A program made the translations under genes and the position numbers. A stretch of 8,972 bases of DNA, taken from Thermotogaceae bacterium (GTDB lineage Bacteria; Thermotogota; Thermotogae; Thermotogales; Thermotogaceae). The stretch covers positions 1 to 8,972 of the forward strand of contig JAGHBG010000078.1 in NCBI GenBank assembly GCA_021161105.1, in the 5' to 3' direction. Of this stretch, positions 1 through 6,694 are shown one piece after another (position 1 is the stretch's first letter; every line of letters starts with the position of its first letter). The notes below the pieces were generated by a model. That model saw only the letters and a program-made list of their open reading frames with translations. It did no database searches and was not told the DNA's origin.

Positions 1-437
1 ATTTACCCGGATTAAGGTTAGTACCGATAATAGTTGCCTCTTATTATTTTGTGTTTCTATATAGTTTTCCCGTGAATTTAGAATTTTACTTGAAGAAAAC
101 TCATATTATCTCTCTTGGAACAATTTTAGCAGGAGCAATAAATATATTTCTCAATTATATCTTCATACCTACCTTTGGATATAGTGCTGCAGCTTTTACA
201 ACTCTCGTCTCTTACATTTTCTTGTTTGCTTTTCATTATTTTAATGCGCGAGTCTTATTTAAGAAAAATCTCTTTCCACTGCGTTATTTCTTATATGGAA
301 TGCTGATCATTTTTGGGTTCATAACAGTCTTTTATATGTTTGTATCAAAACCGTTTATCAGGTATTCTATCATCTTGATTAGTACACTCATCACTCTGAG
401 GTTTTTGAAAAAGAATGTGATTGATCAATCTCAATAA
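1..437 (+). CDS. Wzx-type polysaccharide flippase, C-terminal part (5' end outside window)
   Basis: This is the C-terminal ~145 residues of a membrane exporter of the MOP superfamily (Wzx / oligosaccharide flippase family), which moves lipid-linked sugar units across the cytoplasmic membrane for surface polysaccharide assembly. The frame is open from base 3, so the gene begins to the left of the window; the GTG at 51 is internal, because the codons before it (reading LPGLRLVPIIVASYYF) already fit the family. About five hydrophobic segments are visible. The family-like pattern is a Tyr/Phe-rich helix ending in NLEFYLKK, then IISLGTILAGAINIFLNY with IFIPTFGYSAAA after it, then a TTLVSYIFLFAFHYF helix, then two C-terminal helices and a basic tail. 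The gene ends in two consecutive TAA codons (435-440). It lies convergent to the phosphoesterase operon, so it belongs to a different transcription unit, probably a capsule or exopolysaccharide locus. The substrate cannot be told from this fragment. Confidence 0.85.
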   Translation, partial: LPGLRLVPIIVASYYFVFLYSFPVNLEFYLKKTHIISLGTILAGAINIFLNYIFIPTFGYSAAAFTTLVSYIFLFAFHYFNARVLFKKNLFPLRYFLYGMLIIFGFITVFYMFVSKPFIRYSIILISTLITLRFLKKNVIDQSQ

Positions 438-488
438 TAAGGATATTACTATGTGAAAGTCAATGATAGTCGTAAGAACAGTGTGTAT

Positions 489-529
489 GGCAAAATAAAA
501 ATACAGCGAGTGTCAAGATAAAAATCCAG
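489..529 (+). repeat. Two 18-bp direct repeats, 23-bp period; IS21-like terminal repeat remnant
   Basis: Copy A at 489-506 reads CAAAATAAAAATACAGCG and copy B at 512-529 reads CAAGATAAAAATCCAGCG, matching at 16 of 18 positions with start points 23 bp apart. Copy B is preceded by TGT and followed by a purine-rich GTAGGAAAAAG. IS21-family elements typically begin with TG and carry several nested copies of a short terminal sequence ahead of istA, and this arrangement looks like such an end. No istA or istB reading frame follows, so any element would be a relic. A loosely matching inverse sequence (CCTGTTATTTTTTAATGG, 821-838) could be an eroded opposite end, but that match is weak. The repeat itself is certain; the IS assignment is an inference. 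Confidence 0.45.
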
Positions 530-831
530 CGGTAGGAAAAAGAAAAAGATCATTGCCAACATGCGGGGTAAAAAAATTAAGCCTTAACGCTCAAATGTTC
601 CAATCGGTAACCCAAAGCTGTTTGAAAAAATCCAGGAAAACCTGACCAAAGCAAAACCAACTTCTCAGATTATAAAAGGAAACTAAAGGACGAATTTGTA
701 GATTCTTTTTGCACTCATGATAATTGGCTGTATGAAGTTGTGATAGTGTACACAGGGAAATGCTTCAGTTCTTCTCTTGAGCTGTACTACAACGAATACC
801 TTTTCAATTTGTTAAAAAATCCTGTTATTTT

Positions 832-1062
832 TTAATGGTTATAAACAATAAAAACCGGAGTTACTTCATAGTACAATATTGTAGATGCGATCACCATGGA
901 TAACCAGCCGATTGGATGAAGTCCAAATTTGTTTTTCCCAATATGTACATCTTTGTTTCGTTTGCTTTTGTTGATTCGTGATGGATTCCGGCCAGAGAGA
1001 GATATAAGTATTTTCTCGCAGACAACTGCATTATGTTTAATGTCTTGAACAATTGTCCTCAC
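832..1062 (-). CDS. Doubtful 76-codon ORF, possible gene relic
   Basis: A minus-strand frame opens at a GTG (1062) and stops at a TAA (832-834). Without requiring a start it is open back to a TAG at 1123-1125. I do not recognise a family. The segment just before and after the GTG reads PVAANNICHLSVRTIVQDIKH, which faintly resembles a helix-turn-helix of the type VSxRTIxxDI seen in HTH_11/DeoR/BglG-like regulators, but shortened. The C-terminal third is hydrophobic (GWLSMVIASTILYYEVTP). There is no clear Shine-Dalgarno site at the GTG, although GTGAGGA itself looks SD-like. It lies downstream of the operon on the same strand, 107 nt after the last gene. It is more likely a fragment of a decayed regulator or mobile gene, or a chance ORF, than a working gene. 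Confidence 0.2.
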   Translation of the reverse strand: MRTIVQDIKHNAVVCEKILISLSGRNPSRINKSKRNKDVHIGKNKFGLHPIGWLSMVIASTILYYEVTPVFIVYNH

Positions 1063-1168
1063 AGAAAGATGGCAGATATTGTTGGCTGCTACTGGTTTCT
1101 GAGACGTTCTATATTCCGTGTGCTATATTTTTCTTAACACGCAGTGGATCTTTAGTGATTAAACAGTT

Positions 1169-4100
1169 TTATTGAATTACAGAGCTTTTTGGTTCTACTT
1201 CAACCAGTTCAATAATCTCACCATTTTCAATCCTGATTATTCTGTAAGCCAACGTGCCGTTTGTTTCAACAGCTCGTTTTGTTGTTATTGCCATTGTATC
1301 GAGTGAATAATCTATAGCGTCACTATGACGATGGCCAAAAAGAGCAAGTACTACATTATGATTATTGAAAAGCTCGAGTAATTCTCTTCTTTGTTCTGCT
1401 TTTTCAAAGAATACCCATCTGTCATCGTAGAAGTTATGATGACCAAAAACAATTAACTTGTCATTACCAATTTTACGTATTTCATTCCTTATCCACTTTA
1501 GTTGTTTATCAGAAACTATACCATTTACAAAACCATAAACAGAATCTGCGGTATTCAGTCCCATGAATTTCCAAGATCCCCATGAGAATGAATAGTAATC
1601 AGGCCCAAATATTTCATTCCACAACTCAAGTCCATTTATCTTTCCTGACCGTTGGGTATCATGATTACCTGGAACAATAAAGACAGGATAATCACAATGC
1701 TCAATAACTTTTTCTTTTATGAAATTCCAATCTGTTGTATATGAAAGAGCAGATGTTGAAAGGTCTCCCGTTAATAACATAAGATCTGGTTCAACCTCTT
1801 TTATATTCTTCAGCAACTCTTCAAAAAGAAGCATATTTTCAGGCTTTTTTGGGATATCAAGATGAGGATCGGTTATGTGAACAATGGTGAGATTTTCATC
1901 CAGATTTCCAACACAAACTGAGTTTTCTTCAAGCTGCTTATAAAGACTTTCATTGCTTTCTGCAAACACTTCGATTGAATAAAGTCCATCCTCAATATAA
2001 TCAGGAATTATGTATGCTCCATCGGTTATTTTGGATATCGGATACTTATCTCCCCTTTTGTTAATGAGTCTTACACTTTTAGGATTAAAACCCTCTTCTA
2101 CCTTAATTTCAAGAATACGACTGGAACATAATTCAGGCGCACCGAATCTTGGTGAGACAAGCATACTTTTTTCCTCAAAGTTTTCTTCAGAAGAAAGTTT
2201 TTCTTTGGGTGTTATTTTTGTTTTCACAATATTCCATCCAAGATTTGTGTGTATGGTGAAACCAAGTGTTTCTTCATTCAGCCAGAAAGGATTTCTGGAA
2301 GGAATGACGTTCTCAGTTACAGGGGTTATAGAATAATCAAAAAGGTCCATAACAAATACTTCGATCTCGCCTCTATAATTACTCAAAAACGCAATTTTTG
2401 TTCCGCAGGGTGACCAGACAGGAGCAAATTCATTTGCACAGCTGCTTAGTATACCGGTTGTTTTTCCTGTTTTTGTGTTCAGCAATTTGATATCCCAGTT
2501 ACTGCCGTTCCAGTACTGGAAAGCTATATCATTTCCTGTAGGAGATAACGTAGCTGATTTCCCGTTTTCTATCAGTGTCGTTCGTTCACCAGATGAAAAA
2601 TTCTGTTTAACTATGAACCATTTTCCTTCTCTTCTTTCTGAATACAAAAGTGCGTCTTTTTCTGGGCAAAGTATAGGATCAAGCTGATCATAGCGATCTG
2701 ATGTCAAAGGCTTAATTTCTTTTGTTTCTGCATTATATGAATATATTTCCCAATCACTGTCCCGGTCATCAGGAAGGATTCTTCCTGCAAAAAGGAGAAG
2801 ATTATCTCTTAAATAAGGAAATTCTGCTTCTCCCTGGAATGGAACCTTACTCGAGATATTTCCTTCGACAATTTTGTATATTGCAAGTGGATAGTTCTTC
2901 GATCTTGTTCCCTTTTCTTTGTATAAGCTGGCATAAATCATTTCATCGTATGCTGTACCCGATATATTTGAGGAAAAAGACTCCTTATCAGATGAAGTAA
3001 ATTTTGTAATGGGTTCAATATTATCTGGAAGGTTTAGTTCCTCAGATTTTTCTTCTTCTTCAATCTTTTTCTGTTCTTCTTCTGTCGGGACAAGAAGATC
3101 TTTTCTAGCAATTGTTGTAAGGAACAAAACTCTATTTTTTGTGTGAGGTCTAATATCTTCGTCAGTAGTAGGTCTTACATAGAAACCTCCTTCGTTATCC
3201 TGTATCAAAACACCCTGAACTGCAGCAAAGCTTCCATCTTCAAGCTCAGAGATATCTATTCCCGCATAATCGTAGAATTTAACCCTCATCCCGGACGAAA
3301 CATTATCAAAGTCACGATCCGATGGTCCGGTTAACCAGAACCCCCTTGTTATGGTTTCATTGTCAAAATTGCTTATTTTGCCAAAAATCATAACCAGGGA
3401 TCCTTCAAGATTAACAAGCTGGCTTTTGGCTGAATCTGTAAAAATTATCTCAGGATCTGGTAACGTTTCCCCTTCTCTAATTATCTCAATATTTTCTGGT
3501 GATGAAGGCCTTATCACAAGACTGTTGACATCTGTTGTGTATCCAACTGTCGTGAGATTTCCTTTTACCCTTACCAGATCACCTTTTTTTACCTTTGGTT
3601 CATTAAATCCAGATGCGTAAACCAAAATACCTGCACTTTTATCAGTTATGGCAAAGTAATTCGCAGCGTTGTGCCAGATTCCAGTACTAACCATTGCTAT
3701 ACCTTCAACCACAACTTCACTGTCAAGATAAATATATTCATCGTTTACCCTTTGTCTTAAATCCTTAATCGTCATGGTTATTGTTTCGCCCTTTTTTGAA
3801 GCAACTTTCTCGAGCGCTTTCGCTTTCTTCGCAGATGCCAACGTGAAAATATCATAACTTCCTTCGCCATCAGGCCTGTTCAGCGCACTAAAGAAAATTG
3901 TTTTTCCATCTGTCCACAAACTTCTTTCATCTGAGAATGTGTTGAATTGTTCTTCAGGATGTTCTATGCTTTTGCTATCTGGATCCCATCTGTATATATC
4001 ATATCCACCAAGGGTGTCATCCCTTGCCGAATCGAACCATATTGATCCATCTGGAGATACAAATACAGACCATTCATTACCGGACGTGTTTAAGAAGCTT

Positions 4101-4651
4101 ACATTTTCTGGTGAAGACCATTTGCCATCAACTTTTTCTGATCTCCAGATATCTCTACCACCAACGGGTTCTTTACCATCATAGGTACCTTCAGATGTGA
4201 AATAAGCAACTGTTTCATCCGAATTCACCCAAATATCCCAATCCTGTTCATCGGTGCTGAACTCTGGTATAAGAACACCCTCTGTCCATTCGTTCTTTTC
4301 CTCATCATACTCTGCTCTATAAAAGTCATAATCTGTATCTGAAGAATATCTTCCAAAATACATTACTAATTTGCCATTATTAGTTATCACACAGGGATTT
4401 ATTTCATATTCAGTCGTGTTGATACTACCCGGTAACCATTTTGGTTCTGCCCATACACCATTTTCAAATGTAGTGTAATATATATCATAATTTGTTCCTA
4501 CAAAATAAAATATGCCTTCATGCATCCAGGGCATACGCTCTATTCCTGTAGAACAAAAGGGTAGCATATTAACCTTTATCTGTCCGAATCCAACAAAAGT
4601 TAGAAGTGTGACTAAAAGAACCATTATTACTTTTTTATTCCTTTTCATCAT
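1169..4651 (-). CDS. Exported multidomain protein: beta-propeller / OB-fold / TolB-like propeller / calcineurin-like phosphoesterase
   Basis: About 1160 residues, predicted to act outside the cytoplasmic membrane. An N-terminal signal peptide (MMKRNKK, then a hydrophobic core ending near GFGQ, residues ~1-24) lacks a lipobox Cys. Residues ~30-275 hold PD40/WD40-like propeller blades with repeated YDIYR, RDIWRSE and SPDG motifs. Residues ~290-395 and ~400-505 are two OB-fold-like modules, each built around VVVEG or LVMIFGKI strands and ending in VIRPSS or YVRPTT. A Glu-rich linker (~522-540) leads to a second, TolB-like propeller (~580-815; LSPTGNDIAF, WSPCGTKIAF). An Ig-like beta segment (~840-905) precedes a calcineurin-like metallophosphoesterase (~920-1150) with every metal motif present: DPH (928-930), GD (962-963), GNHD (995-998), GHH (1070-1072) and GHRH (1106-1109). 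The ATG at 4651 is chosen over 4678 because GGCGGTGA sits just upstream of it, while 4678 has no such site; an adjacent ATG at 4648 is also possible. Last gene of the operon, overlapping its neighbour by 17 nt. The substrate is unknown. Confidence 0.85.
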   Translation of the reverse strand: MMKRNKKVIMVLLVTLLTFVGFGQIKVNMLPFCSTGIERMPWMHEGIFYFVGTNYDIYYTTFENGVWAEPKWLPGSINTTEYEINPCVITNNGKLVMYFGRYSSDTDYDFYRAEYDEEKNEWTEGVLIPEFSTDEQDWDIWVNSDETVAYFTSEGTYDGKEPVGGRDIWRSEKVDGKWSSPENVSFLNTSGNEWSVFVSPDGSIWFDSARDDTLGGYDIYRWDPDSKSIEHPEEQFNTFSDERSLWTDGKTIFFSALNRPDGEGSYDIFTLASAKKAKALEKVASKKGETITMTIKDLRQRVNDEYIYLDSEVVVEGIAMVSTGIWHNAANYFAITDKSAGILVYASGFNEPKVKKGDLVRVKGNLTTVGYTTDVNSLVIRPSSPENIEIIREGETLPDPEIIFTDSAKSQLVNLEGSLVMIFGKISNFDNETITRGFWLTGPSDRDFDNVSSGMRVKFYDYAGIDISELEDGSFAAVQGVLIQDNEGGFYVRPTTDEDIRPHTKNRVLFLTTIARKDLLVPTEEEQKKIEEEEKSEELNLPDNIEPITKFTSSDKESFSSNISGTAYDEMIYASLYKEKGTRSKNYPLAIYKIVEGNISSKVPFQGEAEFPYLRDNLLLFAGRILPDDRDSDWEIYSYNAETKEIKPLTSDRYDQLDPILCPEKDALLYSERREGKWFIVKQNFSSGERTTLIENGKSATLSPTGNDIAFQYWNGSNWDIKLLNTKTGKTTGILSSCANEFAPVWSPCGTKIAFLSNYRGEIEVFVMDLFDYSITPVTENVIPSRNPFWLNEETLGFTIHTNLGWNIVKTKITPKEKLSSEENFEEKSMLVSPRFGAPELCSSRILEIKVEEGFNPKSVRLINKRGDKYPISKITDGAYIIPDYIEDGLYSIEVFAESNESLYKQLEENSVCVGNLDENLTIVHITDPHLDIPKKPENMLLFEELLKNIKEVEPDLMLLTGDLSTSALSYTTDWNFIKEKVIEHCDYPVFIVPGNHDTQRSGKINGLELWNEIFGPDYYSFSWGSWKFMGLNTADSVYGFVNGIVSDKQLKWIRNEIRKIGNDKLIVFGHHNFYDDRWVFFEKAEQRRELLELFNNHNVVLALFGHRHSDAIDYSLDTMAITTKRAVETNGTLAYRIIRIENGEIIELVEVEPKSSVIQ

Positions 4652-5663
4652 TTTCACCGCCTTTTGTCTTTTTGACATTACATTTATTAATGCTCAGTCT
4701 AACAGGTTCATTGATTTCTTTGCTTTTATAAGCTGCTAGTGCAACTTTCAAAGCTTCCAGTCCATCTCTACCAGTTGTCAATGGTTCTCTTCTTTCTTTT
4801 ATAGAATTAATAAATTCCTTTACCAGAGAAGCATCAAAATTATCACCGAAATTTTCCCAGATCACGCCATTTTTGTTTGAGTACACCTTTACCTTCGCAT
4901 TAAACGCGCTCAACCACAATGAACCCTTTGTGCCAATCAGATGAAGGGTTACGTCACCCCAGTAAGGATGTGCTTTGGGCCTTGACCAGCTACAATCAAG
5001 ACTCATAAAAGCACCGTTAGAAAGCTTCAGCATAAGCAATCCACAATCCTCAACTGGGATGTCATAAATGAGCGTTTCATATTCTGCCGAAACTTCTGTT
5101 ATCTCTGAATTTAGTAGCCATCTTATGATATCTACTACATGAACTGTGTGGTCCATAACCGCTCCGCCACCAGATAATTCTTTATTCACAAACCATCCAC
5201 CGGGCATCCTTCCATGATTTGTTGCTGTTATTGAAAGGATTTTTCCAAGTTTTCCAGCTTCTATTTCCTTTTTTGCCTGTTGTATAGAAGGAGCATATCT
5301 AACGGGAAAAGCCATTTGAAAAATCACATTATTTTCTTTAGCAGTTTTTAACATCGAATGTGCATCTTCTTCAGATGTTGCTATCGGTTTTTCGCATAAA
5401 ACATGTTTCCCGTTTTTCATAGCGAGCTCTGAATATTCTTTGTGCAAGGAATTTTCGGAGGTTACCACTATTGCATCAGAGATATCCACGAGTTCTTTTG
5501 GATCTTTAAATAGTTCCAGATTGAATTTATCAGAAGCTTTTTTGACCTTTATAGTGTCACGGTCGTATATACCTGCAATTTTTACTTCATGCAATGATTT
5601 TAGCTGTCTTATATAACTATAACTGTGCATGTGGGCTATTCCCAGGAAACCTATTCTCAGCAT
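4635..5663 (-). CDS. Gfo/Idh/MocA family oxidoreductase with altered dinucleotide motif
   Basis: A 342-residue NAD(P)-dependent dehydrogenase of the Gfo/Idh/MocA family, which oxidises or reduces hydroxyl groups of sugars and cyclitols; normal family length. The N-terminal Rossmann domain begins MLRIGFLGIAHMHSYSY. The usual GxGxxG is changed: the first Gly is kept (G8), the second is Ala (A10) and the third is His (H13). The signature CEKPIA is present (EKP at 91-93; the Lys is catalytic in the family), as is GGGAVMDHTVHVVD (D171, H175), the substrate/catalytic His region. Start: ATG 5663, placed directly after the TAA of the previous dehydrogenase, with GGAGGTG six nt ahead. The last ~17 residues (NKCNVKKTKGGENDEKE) go beyond the usual family end and carry the ribosome site of the next gene. 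It is a divergent paralogue of its upstream neighbour. Possible substrates include inositols or glycosides; which one is unknown. Confidence 0.9.
   Translation of the reverse strand: MLRIGFLGIAHMHSYSYIRQLKSLHEVKIAGIYDRDTIKVKKASDKFNLELFKDPKELVDISDAIVVTSENSLHKEYSELAMKNGKHVLCEKPIATSEEDAHSMLKTAKENNVIFQMAFPVRYAPSIQQAKKEIEAGKLGKILSITATNHGRMPGGWFVNKELSGGGAVMDHTVHVVDIIRWLLNSEITEVSAEYETLIYDIPVEDCGLLMLKLSNGAFMSLDCSWSRPKAHPYWGDVTLHLIGTKGSLWLSAFNAKVKVYSNKNGVIWENFGDNFDASLVKEFINSIKERREPLTTGRDGLEALKVALAAYKSKEINEPVRLSINKCNVKKTKGGENDEKE
4657..4661 (-). promoter_or_regulatory. Ribosome binding site deciding the start at 4651
   Basis: On the minus strand GGCGGTGA lies 5 nt (counted from GGCGG) before ATGATG. 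It falls inside the last codons of the upstream dehydrogenase gene, so the two genes are likely translationally coupled. The more upstream ATG at 4678 is preceded by an A/T-rich stretch without any Shine-Dalgarno match. Confidence 0.7.
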
Positions 5664-6671
5664 TTACAGCACCTCCGTAAGCTTAACAGGTTTCCCTGTT
5701 TCTGCTGATTTGTTAGCCGCCAAAGAAATCTTAAGTGCTTCGATTGCTTCGTTTCCATCAACAGGTACTTCGTGTTTCTTTTCTACGGCTTTAATGAACT
5801 GTTCAATATGATGTTTATAAGGATCTGTACCCAAAGGAGTGGTATTCGAAAAAGCTAGATGAACCTCAGATATTGTTTGTATTCTCATGGTGAAATCCTC
5901 ATCGCTGTCATAGGTTATCATGCCTTCCGTACCTACGAATTCAAAGGATGTTCTGAATTTGGAAGGGGCATTTTCTGGTTCTGCCCAGCTACCTTCAACA
6001 TGAGCTAGTGAGCCATTTTTAAATCTGATTATTGCCAATGCGTGATCTCTATTTTCTCCTGGATGTGATGGGGTTTTCTTTATTGTTCTCGCCGTTACGC
6101 TTTCAACCTCACCGAAAATTGTTCTCAGGAAATCAAAGTCATGAATAGAGAGATCAACAAGCACTCCCCCGCTTTTATCCAATTCATTAAACCAATTGTT
6201 CCAGCCGTGATTTGGAAAAACTCCACCTCTGTACATTCTTGCCATTACAGCTTTACCTATTACACCGCCTTCCAGTAAACTTTTAGCCTTTGAATATGCC
6301 TCAAAAAATCTCACGACATGATTGACACCCAGCAAAACATCGTTTTCCTTGCACACCTTAACCATTTCTTCTGCATCTTCTATACTTAGAGCTATTGGTT
6401 TTTCACAAAAAACATGTTTTCTATTTTTTGCTGCTTCAATGACAAGATCTTTGTGAGTATCTGTAGGGGTACATATGCTGACGATTTTTATTTCTTCGTC
6501 CTTTAGTATTTCATCTATAGATGCTATCTTTGCGGATGCAATCTCAGCGCATTCTTTACTTTGTTGTTCAGAAAGGCTTGCTACTGCCTTAACATTAATT
6601 CCTTTCAGTTCTTTGTAGGCTTTAGAATGTATTTTTCCCATCATTCCACAGCCAATAATCCCTACATACAT
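5664..6671 (-). CDS. Gfo/Idh/MocA family oxidoreductase (inositol dehydrogenase-like)
   Basis: A 335-residue NAD(P)-dependent dehydrogenase of the Gfo/Idh/MocA family. The Rossmann motif is canonical, GIIGCGMMGKIHSKAY near the N terminus. CEKPIALS contains the EKP signature (about 90-92), and GGVLVDLSIHDFD carries the family's Asp-x3-His-Asp site (D173, H177, D178). The C-terminal DGNEAIEALKISLAANKSAETGKPV is typical of inositol dehydrogenase, sugar dehydrogenase and related members, so a myo- or scyllo-inositol or hexose-type substrate is plausible but not proven. The ATG at 6671 is chosen because GGAGGG stands seven nt upstream; a TTG at 6686 would add five residues, but it would place that Shine-Dalgarno site inside the gene. 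The gap to the upstream PHP gene is 23 nt, and the stop codon directly abuts the ATG of the second dehydrogenase. The pair may catalyse successive or epimer-related oxidations (inference). Confidence 0.92.
   Translation of the reverse strand: MYVGIIGCGMMGKIHSKAYKELKGINVKAVASLSEQQSKECAEIASAKIASIDEILKDEEIKIVSICTPTDTHKDLVIEAAKNRKHVFCEKPIALSIEDAEEMVKVCKENDVLLGVNHVVRFFEAYSKAKSLLEGGVIGKAVMARMYRGGVFPNHGWNNWFNELDKSGGVLVDLSIHDFDFLRTIFGEVESVTARTIKKTPSHPGENRDHALAIIRFKNGSLAHVEGSWAEPENAPSKFRTSFEFVGTEGMITYDSDEDFTMRIQTISEVHLAFSNTTPLGTDPYKHHIEQFIKAVEKKHEVPVDGNEAIEALKISLAANKSAETGKPVKLTEVL
5670..5676 (-). promoter_or_regulatory. Ribosome binding site embedded in the end of the preceding gene
   Basis: GGAGGTG lies six nt before the ATG at 5663. 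It is made from the final Thr-Glu-Val codons of the upstream dehydrogenase, whose TAA touches the ATG with no gap. This supports translational coupling of the two dehydrogenases. Confidence 0.8.
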
Positions 6672-6678
6672 AATTTTT

Positions 6679-6684
6679 CCCTCC
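6679..6684 (-). promoter_or_regulatory. Ribosome binding site deciding the start at 6671
   Basis: GGAGGG on the minus strand is followed by AAAAATT and then ATG. This is a near-perfect Shine-Dalgarno site at ideal spacing and rules against the longer TTG-initiated form beginning at 6686. Confidence 0.85.
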
Positions 6685-6694
6685 AAAATGATTT

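Larger units (their letters stand above)
438..1168. other. 731-bp stretch between convergent units with no intact gene; probable decayed mobile DNA
   Basis: No complete, recognisable gene was found on either strand. The + strand frames are broken. One frame reads a Lys/Arg-rich stretch (SGRKKKKIIANMRGKK) near 526-580, hits a stop near 585, continues with a short hydrophilic stretch (PIGNPKLFEKIQENL) to about 680, and stops again. A second + frame is open from 626 to 835 (69 codons) but has no start codon near its beginning; it contains NWLYEVVIVYTGK and I do not recognise it. A pair of direct repeats lies at 489-529 and a doubtful minus ORF at 832-1062. No convincing GC-rich hairpin followed by a T-run was found to terminate either flanking unit. 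The pattern of short interrupted frames beside terminal-type repeats is what a degraded insertion sequence leaves; this is inferred. Confidence 0.5.

Noticed and set aside
913..936. Small hairpin TTGGA-TGAAG-TCCAA followed by a T-rich run as a terminator
   Set aside because: The stem has only five base pairs, two of them G-C, and the T-run is interrupted. It is nearly 500 bp past the flippase stop, so it is too weak to call.
2010..2336. Plus-strand ORF of 108 codons inside the phosphoesterase gene
   Set aside because: Antisense shadow of a protein with clear domains on the other strand. It shows no family motif. The same applies to the other + strand ORFs between 2400 and 4740.
1169..4651. 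Lipoprotein anchoring of the exported phosphoesterase
   Set aside because: There is no Cys after the hydrophobic core (it ends GFGQIKVN), so no lipobox. The first Cys is about ten residues further on, without a lipobox context.
4652..4678. Nine-residue longer N terminus of the exported protein (ATG at 4678)
   Set aside because: No Shine-Dalgarno site precedes it. GGCGGTGA stands right before ATGATG at 4651-4646, and the shorter form begins directly with a standard signal peptide.
6672..6686. TTG start at 6686 for the first dehydrogenase
   Set aside because: The TTG overlaps the GGAGGG that serves as the ribosome site for ATG 6671. The extra five residues (MEGKI) lie before the usual family start.
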